A DNA stretch of 64,000 bases from Burkholderia ubonensis (GCF_001718695.1 NZ_CP013420.1:1178001-1242000); one strand, 5' to 3'. Positions 25,169 through 34,214 are shown, counted from the stretch's first letter. Made by a program: numbers and translations. The notes: generated by a model not told the origin, from the letters alone.

Positions 25169-26381
25169 AAAAAGCCCGGTACCGAACGATGTGTCCGACG
25201 ACGACCTGCTTGAACAGTTGGGCATCTCGGTCGAAATTGAGGTCACTGGTGGTCGTACGGCCCAAGAGGAGCGCATCATCGCCGGTTTCGAGGAAATCCA
25301 GCGCTTCGTCGAGCAGCACGGCTACGCGCCTCGCCACGGCGAAGGTTTCGACATTTTCGAGCGCCTTTACGCTGTTCGCCTGGATCAACTACGTCGCAAC
25401 ACGGCCGCACTGGCGTTGCTGGCACCCTGGGACACCCAAGGTCTGCTTGCCCAGTCGGCGACCGAGACCGAGGCAGATCTCAACCAACTTGGCGACGATG
25501 ATCTGCTCGCGGAACTTGGGGTCGACGCAAAAGATGACGACGACATTACGGTGCTCCGGCACGTCCGATCCGCTGCGGAAAAGGCGGCGGCCGAGCAAAC
25601 CGCCGAACGTACGCCGTGCGTCGATTTCGAGAAGTTCAAGCCTCTGTTCGACGAGGCCAAGGCGGGGCTGAAGGACGGCACCTGGGAAGCGTTGCCGTTT
25701 GCTCACGATGCTGAAATCAAACTAGAAAGCATTCAACAAGGTGACTTCTACATCCTGAACGGGCAGATTGCCTACATCGCTGACATGGGCGACGAAATCA
25801 AAACGTCCGTCACCGACCGACCGGATGCGCGGCTTCGTGTCATCTACGACAACGAGACCGAAAGCGATCTGTTGCAGCGTTCGTTCCAGAAGGCGCTCTA
25901 CCGCGACGACGCACCGCGTCGTCTGCGCAAGAAAGAGGTGGGATCACTTTTCAGCGGCGAATGGCAAGACGACGACGTGCAGAGCGGTACGATCTACGTG
26001 CTGCGCTCGTTGTCCAACGATCCGCGCATCGCCCCGTACCGCCAGGTCATTCACAAGATTGGCGTGACGAGCGGCAAGGTCGAAACGAGAATCGCGGATG
26101 CCGAGAATGATGCGACGTACCTGCTCGGTAAAGTGGAAGTCGTAACCACCTACAAGCTCGCCGGTGTCGATCGAACCAAAGTAGAAAGCTTGATCCACAA
26201 GATTTTCGCAAGCGCCCAGATCGACCTGGAAATCCTCGATCGCTTCGGCAAACCAGTCAAACCTCGCGAATGGTTCCTAGTCCCTTTACCGATTATTGAT
26301 GAAGCAGTACAAAGTATCTTGAACGGCACAATACTCGATAAGGTCTATGACCGAGAAACTGGCAAGCTGGTCAGCCGGTGA
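25155..26381 (+). CDS. GIY-YIG (T5orf172/MUG113-type) nuclease of the restriction-like system
   Basis: ATG 25155, with GGAAGGAAGG just upstream, gives 408 aa; the frame extends further up but overlaps the helicase. The N-terminal 200 residues are acidic and helical, with two related DDDLLEQLGI / DDDLLAELGV segments that look like a short repeat. A GIY-YIG domain begins near residue 279: IYVLRSL, then HKIGVTSGKVETRIADAE with the conserved Arg, ending with an acidic ESLIHKIF (metal-binding Glu). The final WFLVPL is typical of the MUG113/T5orf172 subfamily. With the methyltransferase and helicase it makes a complete modify-translocate-cut set. The gene is followed by a promoter-sized gap before the H-NS gene. 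Confidence 0.8.
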   Translation: MATRKKSPVPNDVSDDDLLEQLGISVEIEVTGGRTAQEERIIAGFEEIQRFVEQHGYAPRHGEGFDIFERLYAVRLDQLRRNTAALALLAPWDTQGLLAQSATETEADLNQLGDDDLLAELGVDAKDDDDITVLRHVRSAAEKAAAEQTAERTPCVDFEKFKPLFDEAKAGLKDGTWEALPFAHDAEIKLESIQQGDFYILNGQIAYIADMGDEIKTSVTDRPDARLRVIYDNETESDLLQRSFQKALYRDDAPRRLRKKEVGSLFSGEWQDDDVQSGTIYVLRSLSNDPRIAPYRQVIHKIGVTSGKVETRIADAENDATYLLGKVEVVTTYKLAGVDRTKVESLIHKIFASAQIDLEILDRFGKPVKPREWFLVPLPIIDEAVQSILNGTILDKVYDRETGKLVSR

Positions 26382-26650
26382 CCGCCCCGAGCGCCGCGCT
26401 ATGATCTGGAACAGTGAAGCAGAACGGACATGGTGGCAAGGTTATTGAATTTCAAAACGAATAGAGAAGAAACACCGTGAAGCGCGATCGGGATCTGCTG
26501 CGCAAGCAGCTTACCCTCCATGTCCGCAGAAAGTCGAATAAATTTCTCGGATGGCGCTATGCATCACCTTCGCTCAACTCAATCATTTCGACTTGCCGGG
26601 CGTCTCCACGAATGAAGCAACTTCTGCAAATCGATCACCACCATACGCAA

Positions 26651-26977
26651 ATGAACAATCAATCTATTCGAGATCTACAAAAGCAACTTGGCCAACTTAA
26701 TCTGCTGCTCGCAGAAGCCAAGCATAAAGAGAAACATGTCGCCCTCGAGCAAATTGCAGCATACGTCAAGGAATACGACATCACCGAGACTGAATTGCTG
26801 CGCGCCGCCGGCTTAGTCAAACCTAAGCGTCAGAAGGCACCCGCCATGTACTACGATCCCAACAGCGGGAATTCTTGGACTGGTCGTGGTAAGCGGCCAA
26901 AGTGGCTTGAAGACAAGAATCTCGATGACTACCTGATCCGGGAAGCTGCCAAACCCTGGTGGCCCGAAGGACACTGA
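26651..26977 (+). CDS. H-NS family histone-like protein
   Basis: ATG 26651 gives 108 aa; an upstream in-frame extension from 26477 has no family-like content. The N-terminal two-thirds is a coiled-coil oligomerisation region (IRDLQKQLGQLNLLLAEAK). The C-terminal DNA-binding motif is clear: YYDPNSGNSWTGRGKRPKWL, matching the Y..P..G.tWtGrG..P.Wl core. H-NS proteins bind curved AT-rich DNA and silence transferred genes. A second, distinct member lies at 32026-32367. In the region just before, about 270 bases hold no other gene. Confidence 0.85.
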   Translation: MNNQSIRDLQKQLGQLNLLLAEAKHKEKHVALEQIAAYVKEYDITETELLRAAGLVKPKRQKAPAMYYDPNSGNSWTGRGKRPKWLEDKNLDDYLIREAAKPWWPEGH

Positions 26978-27005
26978 CTATGCACTGGCTCGACGTCTCG
27001 ACACG

Positions 27006-27509
27006 ATGTTTCACCTCCACTGTACCCGCAAGCTACTCGATCGCCTAGGTCGCCATCCGATCTCCGACCCGGAAAGTACGCCGGCGCCCATGTTGGGCCA
27101 TTGGTACGCCACGGCGCTGTTCTGGCGCCCTCAAGTGGCCCTTTGCGTCAACGAACGCACGCTCTTGCCGATCCTCATGCCGCTCGCGCCAGCAGCGACC
27201 CTGCCTGCTCGTTTTCCGGAAGCACTGGCAACCGTGTTGCAAGCGCATGGATGGGACGCCGCGATAGTCGATGCCGAGATGCAGCACATGCGCGAATGCA
27301 AGATTGCGAAGACCGCCAACCGAAGCGTCGTTGGAACGCTCAACGAATTCGCATTTCTCGCTCTTGCCTGGAAAGAAGAACAAAGCGCGCAGCCGGATCT
27401 ACACCACATCTCCATGAGGCTCGCCGACATACCGTGTAAGCCATTACGTTACGACAGCCCAGCACAACGAATACGGAGCTTCGCAGAAAGTGCAACACCG
27501 GGGCGATAG
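27006..27509 (+). CDS. DUF6933 domain protein
   Basis: The 167-aa product begins MFHLHCTRKLLDRLG and contains LGHWYATALFWRPQVALCVNE, TLLPILMPLAPA, a run of helices, and NRSVVGTLNEFAFLA. This fits the DUF6933 pattern, small proteins of unknown function often found in accessory regions. No catalytic motif or membrane segment is visible. It lies 28 bases after the H-NS gene in the same direction and is convergent with the next gene. Confidence 0.7.
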   Translation: MFHLHCTRKLLDRLGRHPISDPESTPAPMLGHWYATALFWRPQVALCVNERTLLPILMPLAPAATLPARFPEALATVLQAHGWDAAIVDAEMQHMRECKIAKTANRSVVGTLNEFAFLALAWKEEQSAQPDLHHISMRLADIPCKPLRYDSPAQRIRSFAESATPGR

Positions 27510-27674
27510 ATCGGTTTGATTGCGAGTAACGCCGATTCGACGACTCGTCGTGCATCTTCGCGTGTCCGATCACCGGCGGCTCCTGGCAAAAAAAGACCGG
27601 CGAATCACTACCGGCCGCCAAGAGCTAGCTGGCGCTATACGACTAGTTCACAGGTCGCTGACGCACGAGTGCAT

Positions 27675-28682
27675 TCACAGTGCAGTAGTATCGTTCGCAG
27701 CGGCCGGCTGCGGCGTAACGGAGATCACCGCCGCTTTCGTGACTTCTCCGCGGCGGATCGTCGCGTTAATGCTCAAGAACACCGTTGTGCGACCCCATTC
27801 CGCCTGCTGTAACTGGAGGATCTGCGCTTGATCCAAGCTGTTATCTTGGAACGTGGCGTGAAATTCCATTCCGTCCTGGACGCGTTTGATGCGCAGACGA
27901 ACAACGTCAGGTGTACTCAAATCTGTCGCGATGACGTGGTAGGTACCATTCAACTGCGCTTCTTCAGACGGCGTGCGAGCAGCCATCGCGACCACCTTAG
28001 CATCGTCGTGCGTGATCGCTAAGTCATTGACAGCCATCGACTTGGCATCACCAACGCCTCGCAAAAAGCCGTTGCGGACCTCGTCAAAGTCAGCCTGTAG
28101 CGTCTTCAAATCATTGTTTCGCGCCAGCGCTTGCGTAACGACCTCCAGACGCTTTGTCTCTTCCTGGCTCATCGCGAGCTTGTTCGCCATCTCGACAGAA
28201 ACCTTCTTGTCCTCGCTACGATGTTTCAGGAACGACTTGTATGCGATGGTCGCGCCAGCAACCACAGCGGTACCCACAACCGAAATCACGAGCATCTCAG
28301 GCGTCATTTTGGCAACCAACTCTCGTGCTAGAGCCTCGGCGAAGTTTCCGAGATCGGCAGTAATAAGCGAACTGCCTTCCTCAACTTTCGCCTTCAGGCG
28401 GATCTGGTCCTTTTCATCGTCGGCAAGTTTTCGAGCCGTTGCGCCGTGCGCGAGCCGTGAATAGGCACGATTGATCGCTCGCTGGAGTTCGACGATCCCT
28501 TCGGCAATGTCAGGCGTGATGGTGCTGTGGTAGCCTTCGCCCACCAGCCGAATTTCAATTTTAGGCCAACCCTCGAAAGAAATCTGTAGGGGAGTCTCGC
28601 CTATCTCATTTCTTACCGCAGATTGCAGGAGTTCGAACGCATCCGCTTCGCTTGCGATTGTTACTTTTTTTTCGCCATCCAT
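27675..28682 (-). CDS. Single-span membrane protein with coiled-coil, unknown function
   Basis: ATG 28682 is chosen because AGGAGG lies ten bases upstream; a longer frame reaches 28790. The 335-aa product has an N-terminal alpha/beta part (EADAFELLQSAVRNEIGE, PLQISFEGWPKIEIRL), a membrane span near residue 135 (LVISVVGTAVVAGATIAY), a coiled coil (SQEETKRLEVVTQALARNN), and a beta-rich C-terminal domain (YHVIATDLSTPDVVRLRIKRV). I do not recognise the family. It lies 119 bases downstream of the interrupted zinc-finger gene in the same direction, so the two may have formed one operon. A sensor-effector role at the membrane is a guess from the layout. Confidence 0.6.
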   Translation of the reverse strand: MDGEKKVTIASEADAFELLQSAVRNEIGETPLQISFEGWPKIEIRLVGEGYHSTITPDIAEGIVELQRAINRAYSRLAHGATARKLADDEKDQIRLKAKVEEGSSLITADLGNFAEALARELVAKMTPEMLVISVVGTAVVAGATIAYKSFLKHRSEDKKVSVEMANKLAMSQEETKRLEVVTQALARNNDLKTLQADFDEVRNGFLRGVGDAKSMAVNDLAITHDDAKVVAMAARTPSEEAQLNGTYHVIATDLSTPDVVRLRIKRVQDGMEFHATFQDNSLDQAQILQLQQAEWGRTTVFLSINATIRRGEVTKAAVISVTPQPAAANDTTAL

Positions 28683-29013
28683 CCCGCTTCCTCCTCCCCG
28701 TGGGATCACTGCACTCGTGCTGCGCGATTCCTCATCGGCACAAAGGCTCTCGATTGGTACAACCCCGGACGGATTGTGCCACAGAGCCACGTTGCCTCAT
28801 GTCAACTCGGCTTACTGCACGACGACACACGAGCAATCTGTGCCTTCAGTGAGAGCGTCAGGTTCAGCTTGTGTTTCGTGAAGTCGGAAAAACGATATTT
28901 CCCTCGCTCACCGGCCTGCTCACGCTTTCCGGGCTTCGTCTTCCACACACCGAGCACGACGACCTCTGAATCCTTCTCGACGCCGTCGAACCAATCCACG
29001 TGATCGGTCCAGA

Positions 29014-29020
29014 TGCTAGC
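29014..29020. repeat. Left copy of 7-bp target-site duplication
   Basis: TGCTAGC directly before the IS left end, identical to the copy at 30687-30693. Confidence 0.8.
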
Positions 29021-30686
29021 TGTTGATTTTCACCGAATCTTGACCCACCGGGGATGCGGACAAAATCTTGGACTACTTTGGAGGTAGTCCATGTATTCAT
29101 ACGAAGACCGCGTTCGGGCGGTCGAGCTGTACCTGAAACTCGGAAAGCGCGTCAAGGCGACAATCCGCCAGTTGGGTTACCCGACGAAGAATTCTCTCAA
29201 GGCGTGGTGCGAGGAATTCGAGAAGAGTGGCGATCTGCAGAAAGAGTATGTTCGCGTAAAGCCAAAGTACTCAGAAGAACAGAAGAACCTGGCACTTGAG
29301 CATTACGTCAATCACGGGCGCAGCTTCAGCTTCACCCTCAGGGCATTAGGCTATCCCTGTCGCCAGATACTGACGGCGTGGGTTCGCGAGCGCTATCCGG
29401 AAACCAGGAAACGCGTGGTTGGCAAGGCAGGCCGACCGGCCGTGTCATTGGCGACCAGGCAGCTCGCGGTGTACGAACTGTGCACACGGGAAGGAAGTGC
29501 ACAGGCGGTGGCGCAAAAGCTGGACGTCGACAGGGTGTCGCTGTACAACTGGAAAAACCAGTTACTCGGCCGAGGGGCCCCTGCATCCATGAAGCGCGAC
29601 AAGGGATCACCATCAGAGACGGATCGGGACGAACTGGAGCGGCAGGTCGAAGAGCTCCGGCGCGACATTCGCAATCTGAAGCTTGAACACGACCTGTTGA
29701 AGAAGGCGAATGAACTCGTAAAAAAAGACCTGGGCGTCGACCTGCCACTCCTGAGCAATCGGGAGAAGACGAAGCTGGTTGACGCCCTGAGAGAAGAATA
29801 CGGTTTGACTGAGCTGCTTGAGCGGTTGGACCTGGCGCGCAGCTCCTATTTTTATCATCGATCGCCCATACGGGTTGCCGACAAATATGCAGATGTCCGT
29901 CGTACCGTTGCAGAGATCTTCGAGGACAATCACCGATCCTACGGCTATCGTCGGGTGCAAGCAGCGCTTAGCAGGCAACGAGTGTTTCTATCGGAGAAAG
30001 TCGTGCGTCGCCTCATGAAACAAGGCGGCCTCCACGCAGCAAGGCCCAAGCGGCGCCGATATCGCTCTTATATCGGGGAAATCAGCCCTGCCCCAGATAA
30101 CATCATCAATCGCGATTTCCACGCGAACGCCCCCAACGAAAAGTGGGTGACGGATATTTCCGAGTTCCAGATTCCTGCGGGGAAGGTATATCTATCGCCC
30201 ATGATCGACTGCTTCGATGGGATGGTAGTCAGCTGGTCGATTGGCACAAGCCCCGACGCAGAGCTCGTGAATTCCATGCTAGATGCGGCTATTGAGACCG
30301 TGACCGAGGACGACGAGACGCCGATCGTGCATTCCGATCGGGGTGGCCACTACCGTTGGCCTGGCTGGCTATCGCGGGTTGCGAAGGCTAAGCTGATCCC
30401 CTCCATGTCGCGTAAAGCCTGTTCACCGGACAACGCGGCCTGTGAGGGATTCTTCGGCAGGCTAAAGACTGAGATGTTCTATACAGGAGACTGGCGTTCG
30501 ACGACCATCGCGGAGTTCGTTGAGGTACTGGACGCCTACGTTCGCTGGTACAACGAGAAACGGATCAAGGGCTCCCTTGGCTATCTCAGCCCCATCGAGT
30601 ACCGTGAAAGCCTCGGGTTAGCAACGTAAATCAGTCCAAGAAAATAGCCGCATCCCCGGTGGGTCAGTTCTGCGTGGACATCAACA
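29021..30686 (+). mobile_element. IS3-family insertion sequence, 1,666 bp
   Basis: The ends are imperfect inverted repeats: both begin TGTTGAT and share TGACCCACCGGGGATGCGG some 20 bases in, followed by a partly matching TTGGACT. The element carries one transposase gene and is flanked by a perfect 7-bp direct repeat. Intact ends, an intact transposase and a perfect target duplication point to a recent insertion. Seven bases is longer than the 3-5 usual for the IS3 family. Confidence 0.85.
29091..30629 (+). CDS. IS3-family transposase, single 512-aa ORF
   Basis: The N-terminal third holds repeated helix-turn-helix segments (VRAVELYLKLGKRVKATIRQ; AVYELCTREGSAQAVAQKL) and a leucine-zipper-like coil (LEHDLLKKANELVKKDLG). 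An HTH_21-type linker follows (SYGYRRVQAALSRQ). The DDE integrase domain begins at WVTDISEF (first Asp), has IVHSDRGGHY (second Asp) and the Glu in CEGFFGRLKTEMFY, and ends with YNEKRIKGSLGYLSP. Most IS3 members make OrfAB by programmed frameshifting; here both parts are in one frame. The transposase is complete and probably functional. Confidence 0.9.
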   Translation: MYSYEDRVRAVELYLKLGKRVKATIRQLGYPTKNSLKAWCEEFEKSGDLQKEYVRVKPKYSEEQKNLALEHYVNHGRSFSFTLRALGYPCRQILTAWVRERYPETRKRVVGKAGRPAVSLATRQLAVYELCTREGSAQAVAQKLDVDRVSLYNWKNQLLGRGAPASMKRDKGSPSETDRDELERQVEELRRDIRNLKLEHDLLKKANELVKKDLGVDLPLLSNREKTKLVDALREEYGLTELLERLDLARSSYFYHRSPIRVADKYADVRRTVAEIFEDNHRSYGYRRVQAALSRQRVFLSEKVVRRLMKQGGLHAARPKRRRYRSYIGEISPAPDNIINRDFHANAPNEKWVTDISEFQIPAGKVYLSPMIDCFDGMVVSWSIGTSPDAELVNSMLDAAIETVTEDDETPIVHSDRGGHYRWPGWLSRVAKAKLIPSMSRKACSPDNAACEGFFGRLKTEMFYTGDWRSTTIAEFVEVLDAYVRWYNEKRIKGSLGYLSPIEYRESLGLAT

Positions 30687-30693
30687 TGCTAGC
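30687..30693. repeat. Right copy of 7-bp target-site duplication
   Basis: TGCTAGC directly after the IS right end. Confidence 0.8.
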
Positions 30694-31434
30694 CTCAACG
30701 CTTATGCCGTGCGACTCGTCGCCGGCATCATCTCCATACTTCGGAATATGGAGATTTATTACGCCTTTCGGTCGCCCGTTGACGATCGGACTCCGCTTCG
30801 ATTCAACCACACCGTGCAGCGCGATCGGATGCTTGACTGTTTGAAGCAACACTGCCCGATACGCTTCCATGTACCGTTCCGCCTCGAAGTAGAACGATGA
30901 CCACGGCACCACGGTATTCCCCTCGAATACCAGATCCAGGTACTCCGCGATGTTCTGGTCATCGTCGCACGCGGCTCGAAGCAGTAGCACGTTCTTTGCG
31001 GAATTGATGTAGGCGGGCAACTTTCCAGACTTGCGCTGATAAACCGCTCCGCCTCCACGAGCCGCACCGGCCGGTGACGATGTGGCGGGCTTTCCCGCCG
31101 CCGATAGCGCCTCAGCAATCATCATCAAACGGAGACGATACTTCCCCTCTTGCAACGCCTCGATCAGCCCTTCCGATGGCGTGACGACCTTCTTGATTTT
31201 TCCTTCGATTGCATGGGGGCAACTATCGGCGTGTTCATGCTCTTTCAGGAGACGAAAATACGCATCGACCTTGATACTCTTGTTGTGCCGCTCACACGTA
31301 TATGCGCTCTGGAAAGTGACTCCTGCGGAACAATTCAGGCACCGCAACGGCTCGACGCCCTTGCCTTTCGAGTAAGTCTCCGCCTCCCATTCTTGACCAC
31401 GCGCATCAAGCGCCGTCGCCATCCTGATACGCAT

Positions 31435-32025
31435 CGCACCTCCACGTCACCCCGAACATATTGAACGCCGATAGTCGGCGTTGCGCCCGCAACAAGTTGA
31501 CTGCGGTCGACATTAGAGCGCTCTATGAACATCAAGTTCGCTTCAAACAAATTCCTACCGCAGCGACTTGCTAGCGCTCGTATGGGCGAATAACCTTCCC
31601 GTCGTCAGTGTCCATTCCTTCGGCGTCGGCTTGACTCGAATCATCTGGCCGTCATCCTTCGCGACGCAGGGACAACAATCGTCCTACCCGATGATGAGAG
31701 CGGCCTATGAACGAGACTTCACCCCAAATTTCCGCTGCGACTCTGTACCGAAAGGCGCACGTGCTTACTCTCGCAAATGTCGGGACAGCATTGGCTACAC
31801 CGTTCAACTCAAATTTCCAGAGCGTCCTTTTTTCGCATGAAAGCCGGCGATGATGATCTGAAAGCAGCAATGCCGCACTCTGCAACGTTCTATCGAGTTG
31901 TGGAGTGCAATAAGATCAACTCCAATCCACCTCCTCCGTAAGCGGCTCGCAACTACGTCCCACGCGGAATCTTTTTACATTAGAATATCATCCTCTTTCC
32001 ATTCAACATTCAATCGATAGATCAG
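31435..32025. other. Intergenic region between divergent genes
   Basis: About 590 bases between the interrupted zinc-finger gene and the second H-NS gene. Short frames are present on both strands, but none has a credible ribosome-binding site or composition. The last 70 bases are AT-rich and probably hold the H-NS gene promoter. Confidence 0.45.
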
Positions 32026-32367
32026 ATGACAACGAGTGCAGAACTGGACGCCAAGGTCGAGGAGCTCGAACGGCAGTTGGAAGAAGCGCGAAAAGCCGCG
32101 GAGGCTCAGCGCAGGCAGGAGAGAAGTGCAATCGTCGCCCAACTCAACGAGCTTATCGCGAAGCATGGCATTGCGCCGACCGAGCTAACATTTGCCCGCT
32201 CTGGCAAGGTGAGTAAAGCATCAGCATCCAAAGCATCAAAAGGCACACCCGGCAAGCCAAAATATCGGCACCCCGATACAGACGCGACGTGGACGGGTCA
32301 TGGCAAGCCACCTGGCTGGATCCCCGCGGATAAAGAAGCTCGAAAGCAATACCTCATCGAGCAATAA
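32026..32367 (+). CDS. Second H-NS family protein
   Basis: The 113-aa product has an N-terminal coiled coil (AELDAKVEELERQLEEARKA), a linker rich in Lys, Ala and Ser (SKASASKASKGTPG), and the C-terminal DNA-binding core (YRHPDTDATWTGHGKPPGWI). It is clearly different from the copy at 26651, with a longer linker and a different oligomerisation region, so it is not a recent duplicate. Horizontally acquired H-NS paralogues often modify silencing of the island that carries them. It is convergent with the Gp2-like gene, whose stop lies 49 bases away. Confidence 0.85.
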   Translation: MTTSAELDAKVEELERQLEEARKAAEAQRRQERSAIVAQLNELIAKHGIAPTELTFARSGKVSKASASKASKGTPGKPKYRHPDTDATWTGHGKPPGWIPADKEARKQYLIEQ

Positions 32368-32416
32368 TTGGCGGAAGGGCGCAACGTAGCGCCCTCCGCA
32401 TCGGCGCAGTCCCCGG

Positions 32417-33628
32417 TTATTGTAGCTCGACCCTGTTGATTGCCATTCTCTTCCTCCCCTTCGGAATCGCCTCTATCTTTGGTGGATGACTCGGCCAAAA
32501 CGTCCGGTGTGAATCCGGCTTCGCCATCTTCCCGTAGAAGTCTGCCTTCGCAATGTAAGGCACTACAGTCTCTCTCAGCACTTTCAGCTTCTCATGCTCG
32601 CCACGTCTAATCGAACCAATCCCTCTTTTTTGATAGGTTCGTTGATTACAGTTGCAAGCCCCGCCTTTTCCCTTCGTGATCTCCGATTTCCAGTAGTTGC
32701 AGATCATCTCTGTGATACCAACGTCCTTGCGAACGACGTTGCCATTGAGGATCACGATAACGTGGAAGTGATGCTGCTTGTCGAGACCGAACTCCATCTT
32801 GATTGCGAATGCCAGTCCTTTGCACGCTCCCGCTGGCAGGCGATTCTTCAAATGCCGTTTAAGGAAGCGACGGAGCGCCACTCTATGCTCCCGCATCTCC
32901 TCGTATGAAACTGCCTGCTCACCAGCCAAGGTACGATCACAATAGAATTGACTGTACCCGAGATCGAATCTTAGTACGAGGAGGTGGTGGTTGACACTCA
33001 GGCAGGCGTCAATCAAAGATAGAAGGCGTTCTTCATTCTCCCTGGGCTGCCTCTGAATTCTGAGCAACCAATTCTGAAATGCTTCATCGCCCCCCTCTTG
33101 TCGAATTCGCTCTATCGCCTGATTCGAATACTTGACGAATAACTCAAGCACATCGTCGGAGAAAAAATCCCTATCTCCAAAAGGCAACCATTCCGACCTT
33201 GCCGCAGTAGCGAGTGGCATTGAGTCATTGGCCAGGGGCACATCGCGCATGACTGCGTCGTAGAAGATACCGAAATAGCGATTGAACCTCCCAATGTCAG
33301 GATACCTGTCGATGATACGCTCCAGGTCCATTTGAAGGCATCTGAGAAAGCATTCTCCACCACTCGTCGCCTCGACGACCTTTGTGTTCGGCCTTCTCGG
33401 ATGAATCGCTGCAACTGGTATCAGCCTCAATAGCGACCGCTTGGTTATCAGAAGTCTTTTCACGACGCTCGTGATATAGCTCACGTCGCTCGCTATCGAG
33501 GTCTCGTTGGCTATCCGAGTAGCAACCACGTCGCCATCTTGCTCCGCGAACATCAGAGCCTCATAGGGCTCCATTGACCACACATCCTCGTCGCCGTATT
33601 CATTATCCACCATCCCATCCTTAATCAT
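32417..33628 (-). CDS. Inovirus Gp2 / YagK-YfjJ family protein, probable replication initiator
   Basis: ATG 33628 is preferred (GAGGGAAG upstream); a GTG at 33673 would add 15 residues. The 403-aa product has a C-terminal domain of the YagK/YfjJ type with LLVLRFDLGYSQFY, a basic RVALRRFLKRHLKNRLP, and HHFHVIVILNG, which resembles the HUH metal-binding motif of rolling-circle initiators. Downstream lie ICNYWKSEITKGKGGACNCNQ and tyrosines (VPYIAKADFYGK) that could be the nicking residue. The family is found in CP4-57-like prophages and some filamentous phages. A role in satellite replication is inferred from the motif and the YfjI-like gene upstream. Confidence 0.7.
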   Translation of the reverse strand: MIKDGMVDNEYGDEDVWSMEPYEALMFAEQDGDVVATRIANETSIASDVSYITSVVKRLLITKRSLLRLIPVAAIHPRRPNTKVVEATSGGECFLRCLQMDLERIIDRYPDIGRFNRYFGIFYDAVMRDVPLANDSMPLATAARSEWLPFGDRDFFSDDVLELFVKYSNQAIERIRQEGGDEAFQNWLLRIQRQPRENEERLLSLIDACLSVNHHLLVLRFDLGYSQFYCDRTLAGEQAVSYEEMREHRVALRRFLKRHLKNRLPAGACKGLAFAIKMEFGLDKQHHFHVIVILNGNVVRKDVGITEMICNYWKSEITKGKGGACNCNQRTYQKRGIGSIRRGEHEKLKVLRETVVPYIAKADFYGKMAKPDSHRTFWPSHPPKIEAIPKGRKRMAINRVELQ

Positions 33629-34214
33629 CGCTCTTCCCTCAATACCTGATTCATTTTCAGACCAATTTGCCACACTGACGAGAGACGCGCGGATACTGAC
33701 CGGCTTACTCGTCGTATCATGGACAGGGTCAGTATTTTTTTACGGTAACTTGAACGGTCGATGGGAACGACATAGGGGCACTCCCAGGAGGGGTGCCCGG
33801 CACGCGGGTAGGGATGATTCCCGAAGAAAGGCTATAGGGAAAGAAGATAGCAGGATCCCTCCTCTATTGACGGAGGATCGAAGAAGAGAAGCAGCGATGG
33901 ATATAGGCCAACACGGATATGCAATAGTCTCTGACGCCAGCTTGCCATTGGCCATTAACTTTACGGACTAACAACGATTGATCCGCAATAGAGAGTCAGC
34001 AGAGACAGCCGGAGTACATGCGTGGATTGACCGGAATACCCGGAACCATTGGTTTCGAAGCACTATTCAACGTCGCCAAGTTAGCGTTTTGCACCGAACG
34101 TGGATGCAGGCGTTCCGCCACCGACCTAGTCAAGGGTTGAAGGGATAGCTCACCGTACGACTAAGTGAGTCCGCCCAGCTGTGTTTGTCAAACAATATCT
34201 ACCCGTCGTCCGTC
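33629..34214. other. Non-coding region with hairpins, possible origin
   Basis: About 590 bases upstream of the Gp2-like gene, with no convincing gene. Besides the hairpin at 33776-33798 there is a second imperfect one at about 33855-33880 (GATCC...GGATC with CTCC/GGAG). The position next to a putative rolling-circle initiator makes an origin possible, but nothing proves it. Confidence 0.3.
33776..33798. repeat. Inverted repeat upstream of the Gp2-like gene
   Basis: GGGCAC (33776-33781) pairs with GTGCCC (33793-33798), with an inner CCC/GGG and one bulged base. Candidate nick-site hairpin or operator. Confidence 0.35.

Larger units (their letters stand above)
28802..31434 (-). pseudogene. Zinc-binding (CoiA-like N-terminus) protein gene split by an IS element
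   Basis: The 5' part runs from ATG 31434 to the insertion at 30694; the 3' part runs from 29020 to the stop at 28802. Deleting the IS and one copy of the 7-bp duplication joins them in frame (…ISVEASIWTDHVDWFDG…) into 319 aa. The N-terminus (MATALDARGQEWEAE) is followed by a Cys/His cluster: RCLNCSAGV, a second YTCERH, then HEHADSCPH. This recalls CoiA/COG4469-type zinc-binding modules and could bind nucleic acid. The rest has no recognised domain. As it stands the truncated 5' frame ends shortly inside the IS (MLMSTQN), so the gene is probably inactive. Confidence 0.75.

Noticed and set aside
29378..29758. Frames overlapping the transposase on other frames and strand
   Set aside because: Shadows of the intact transposase gene.
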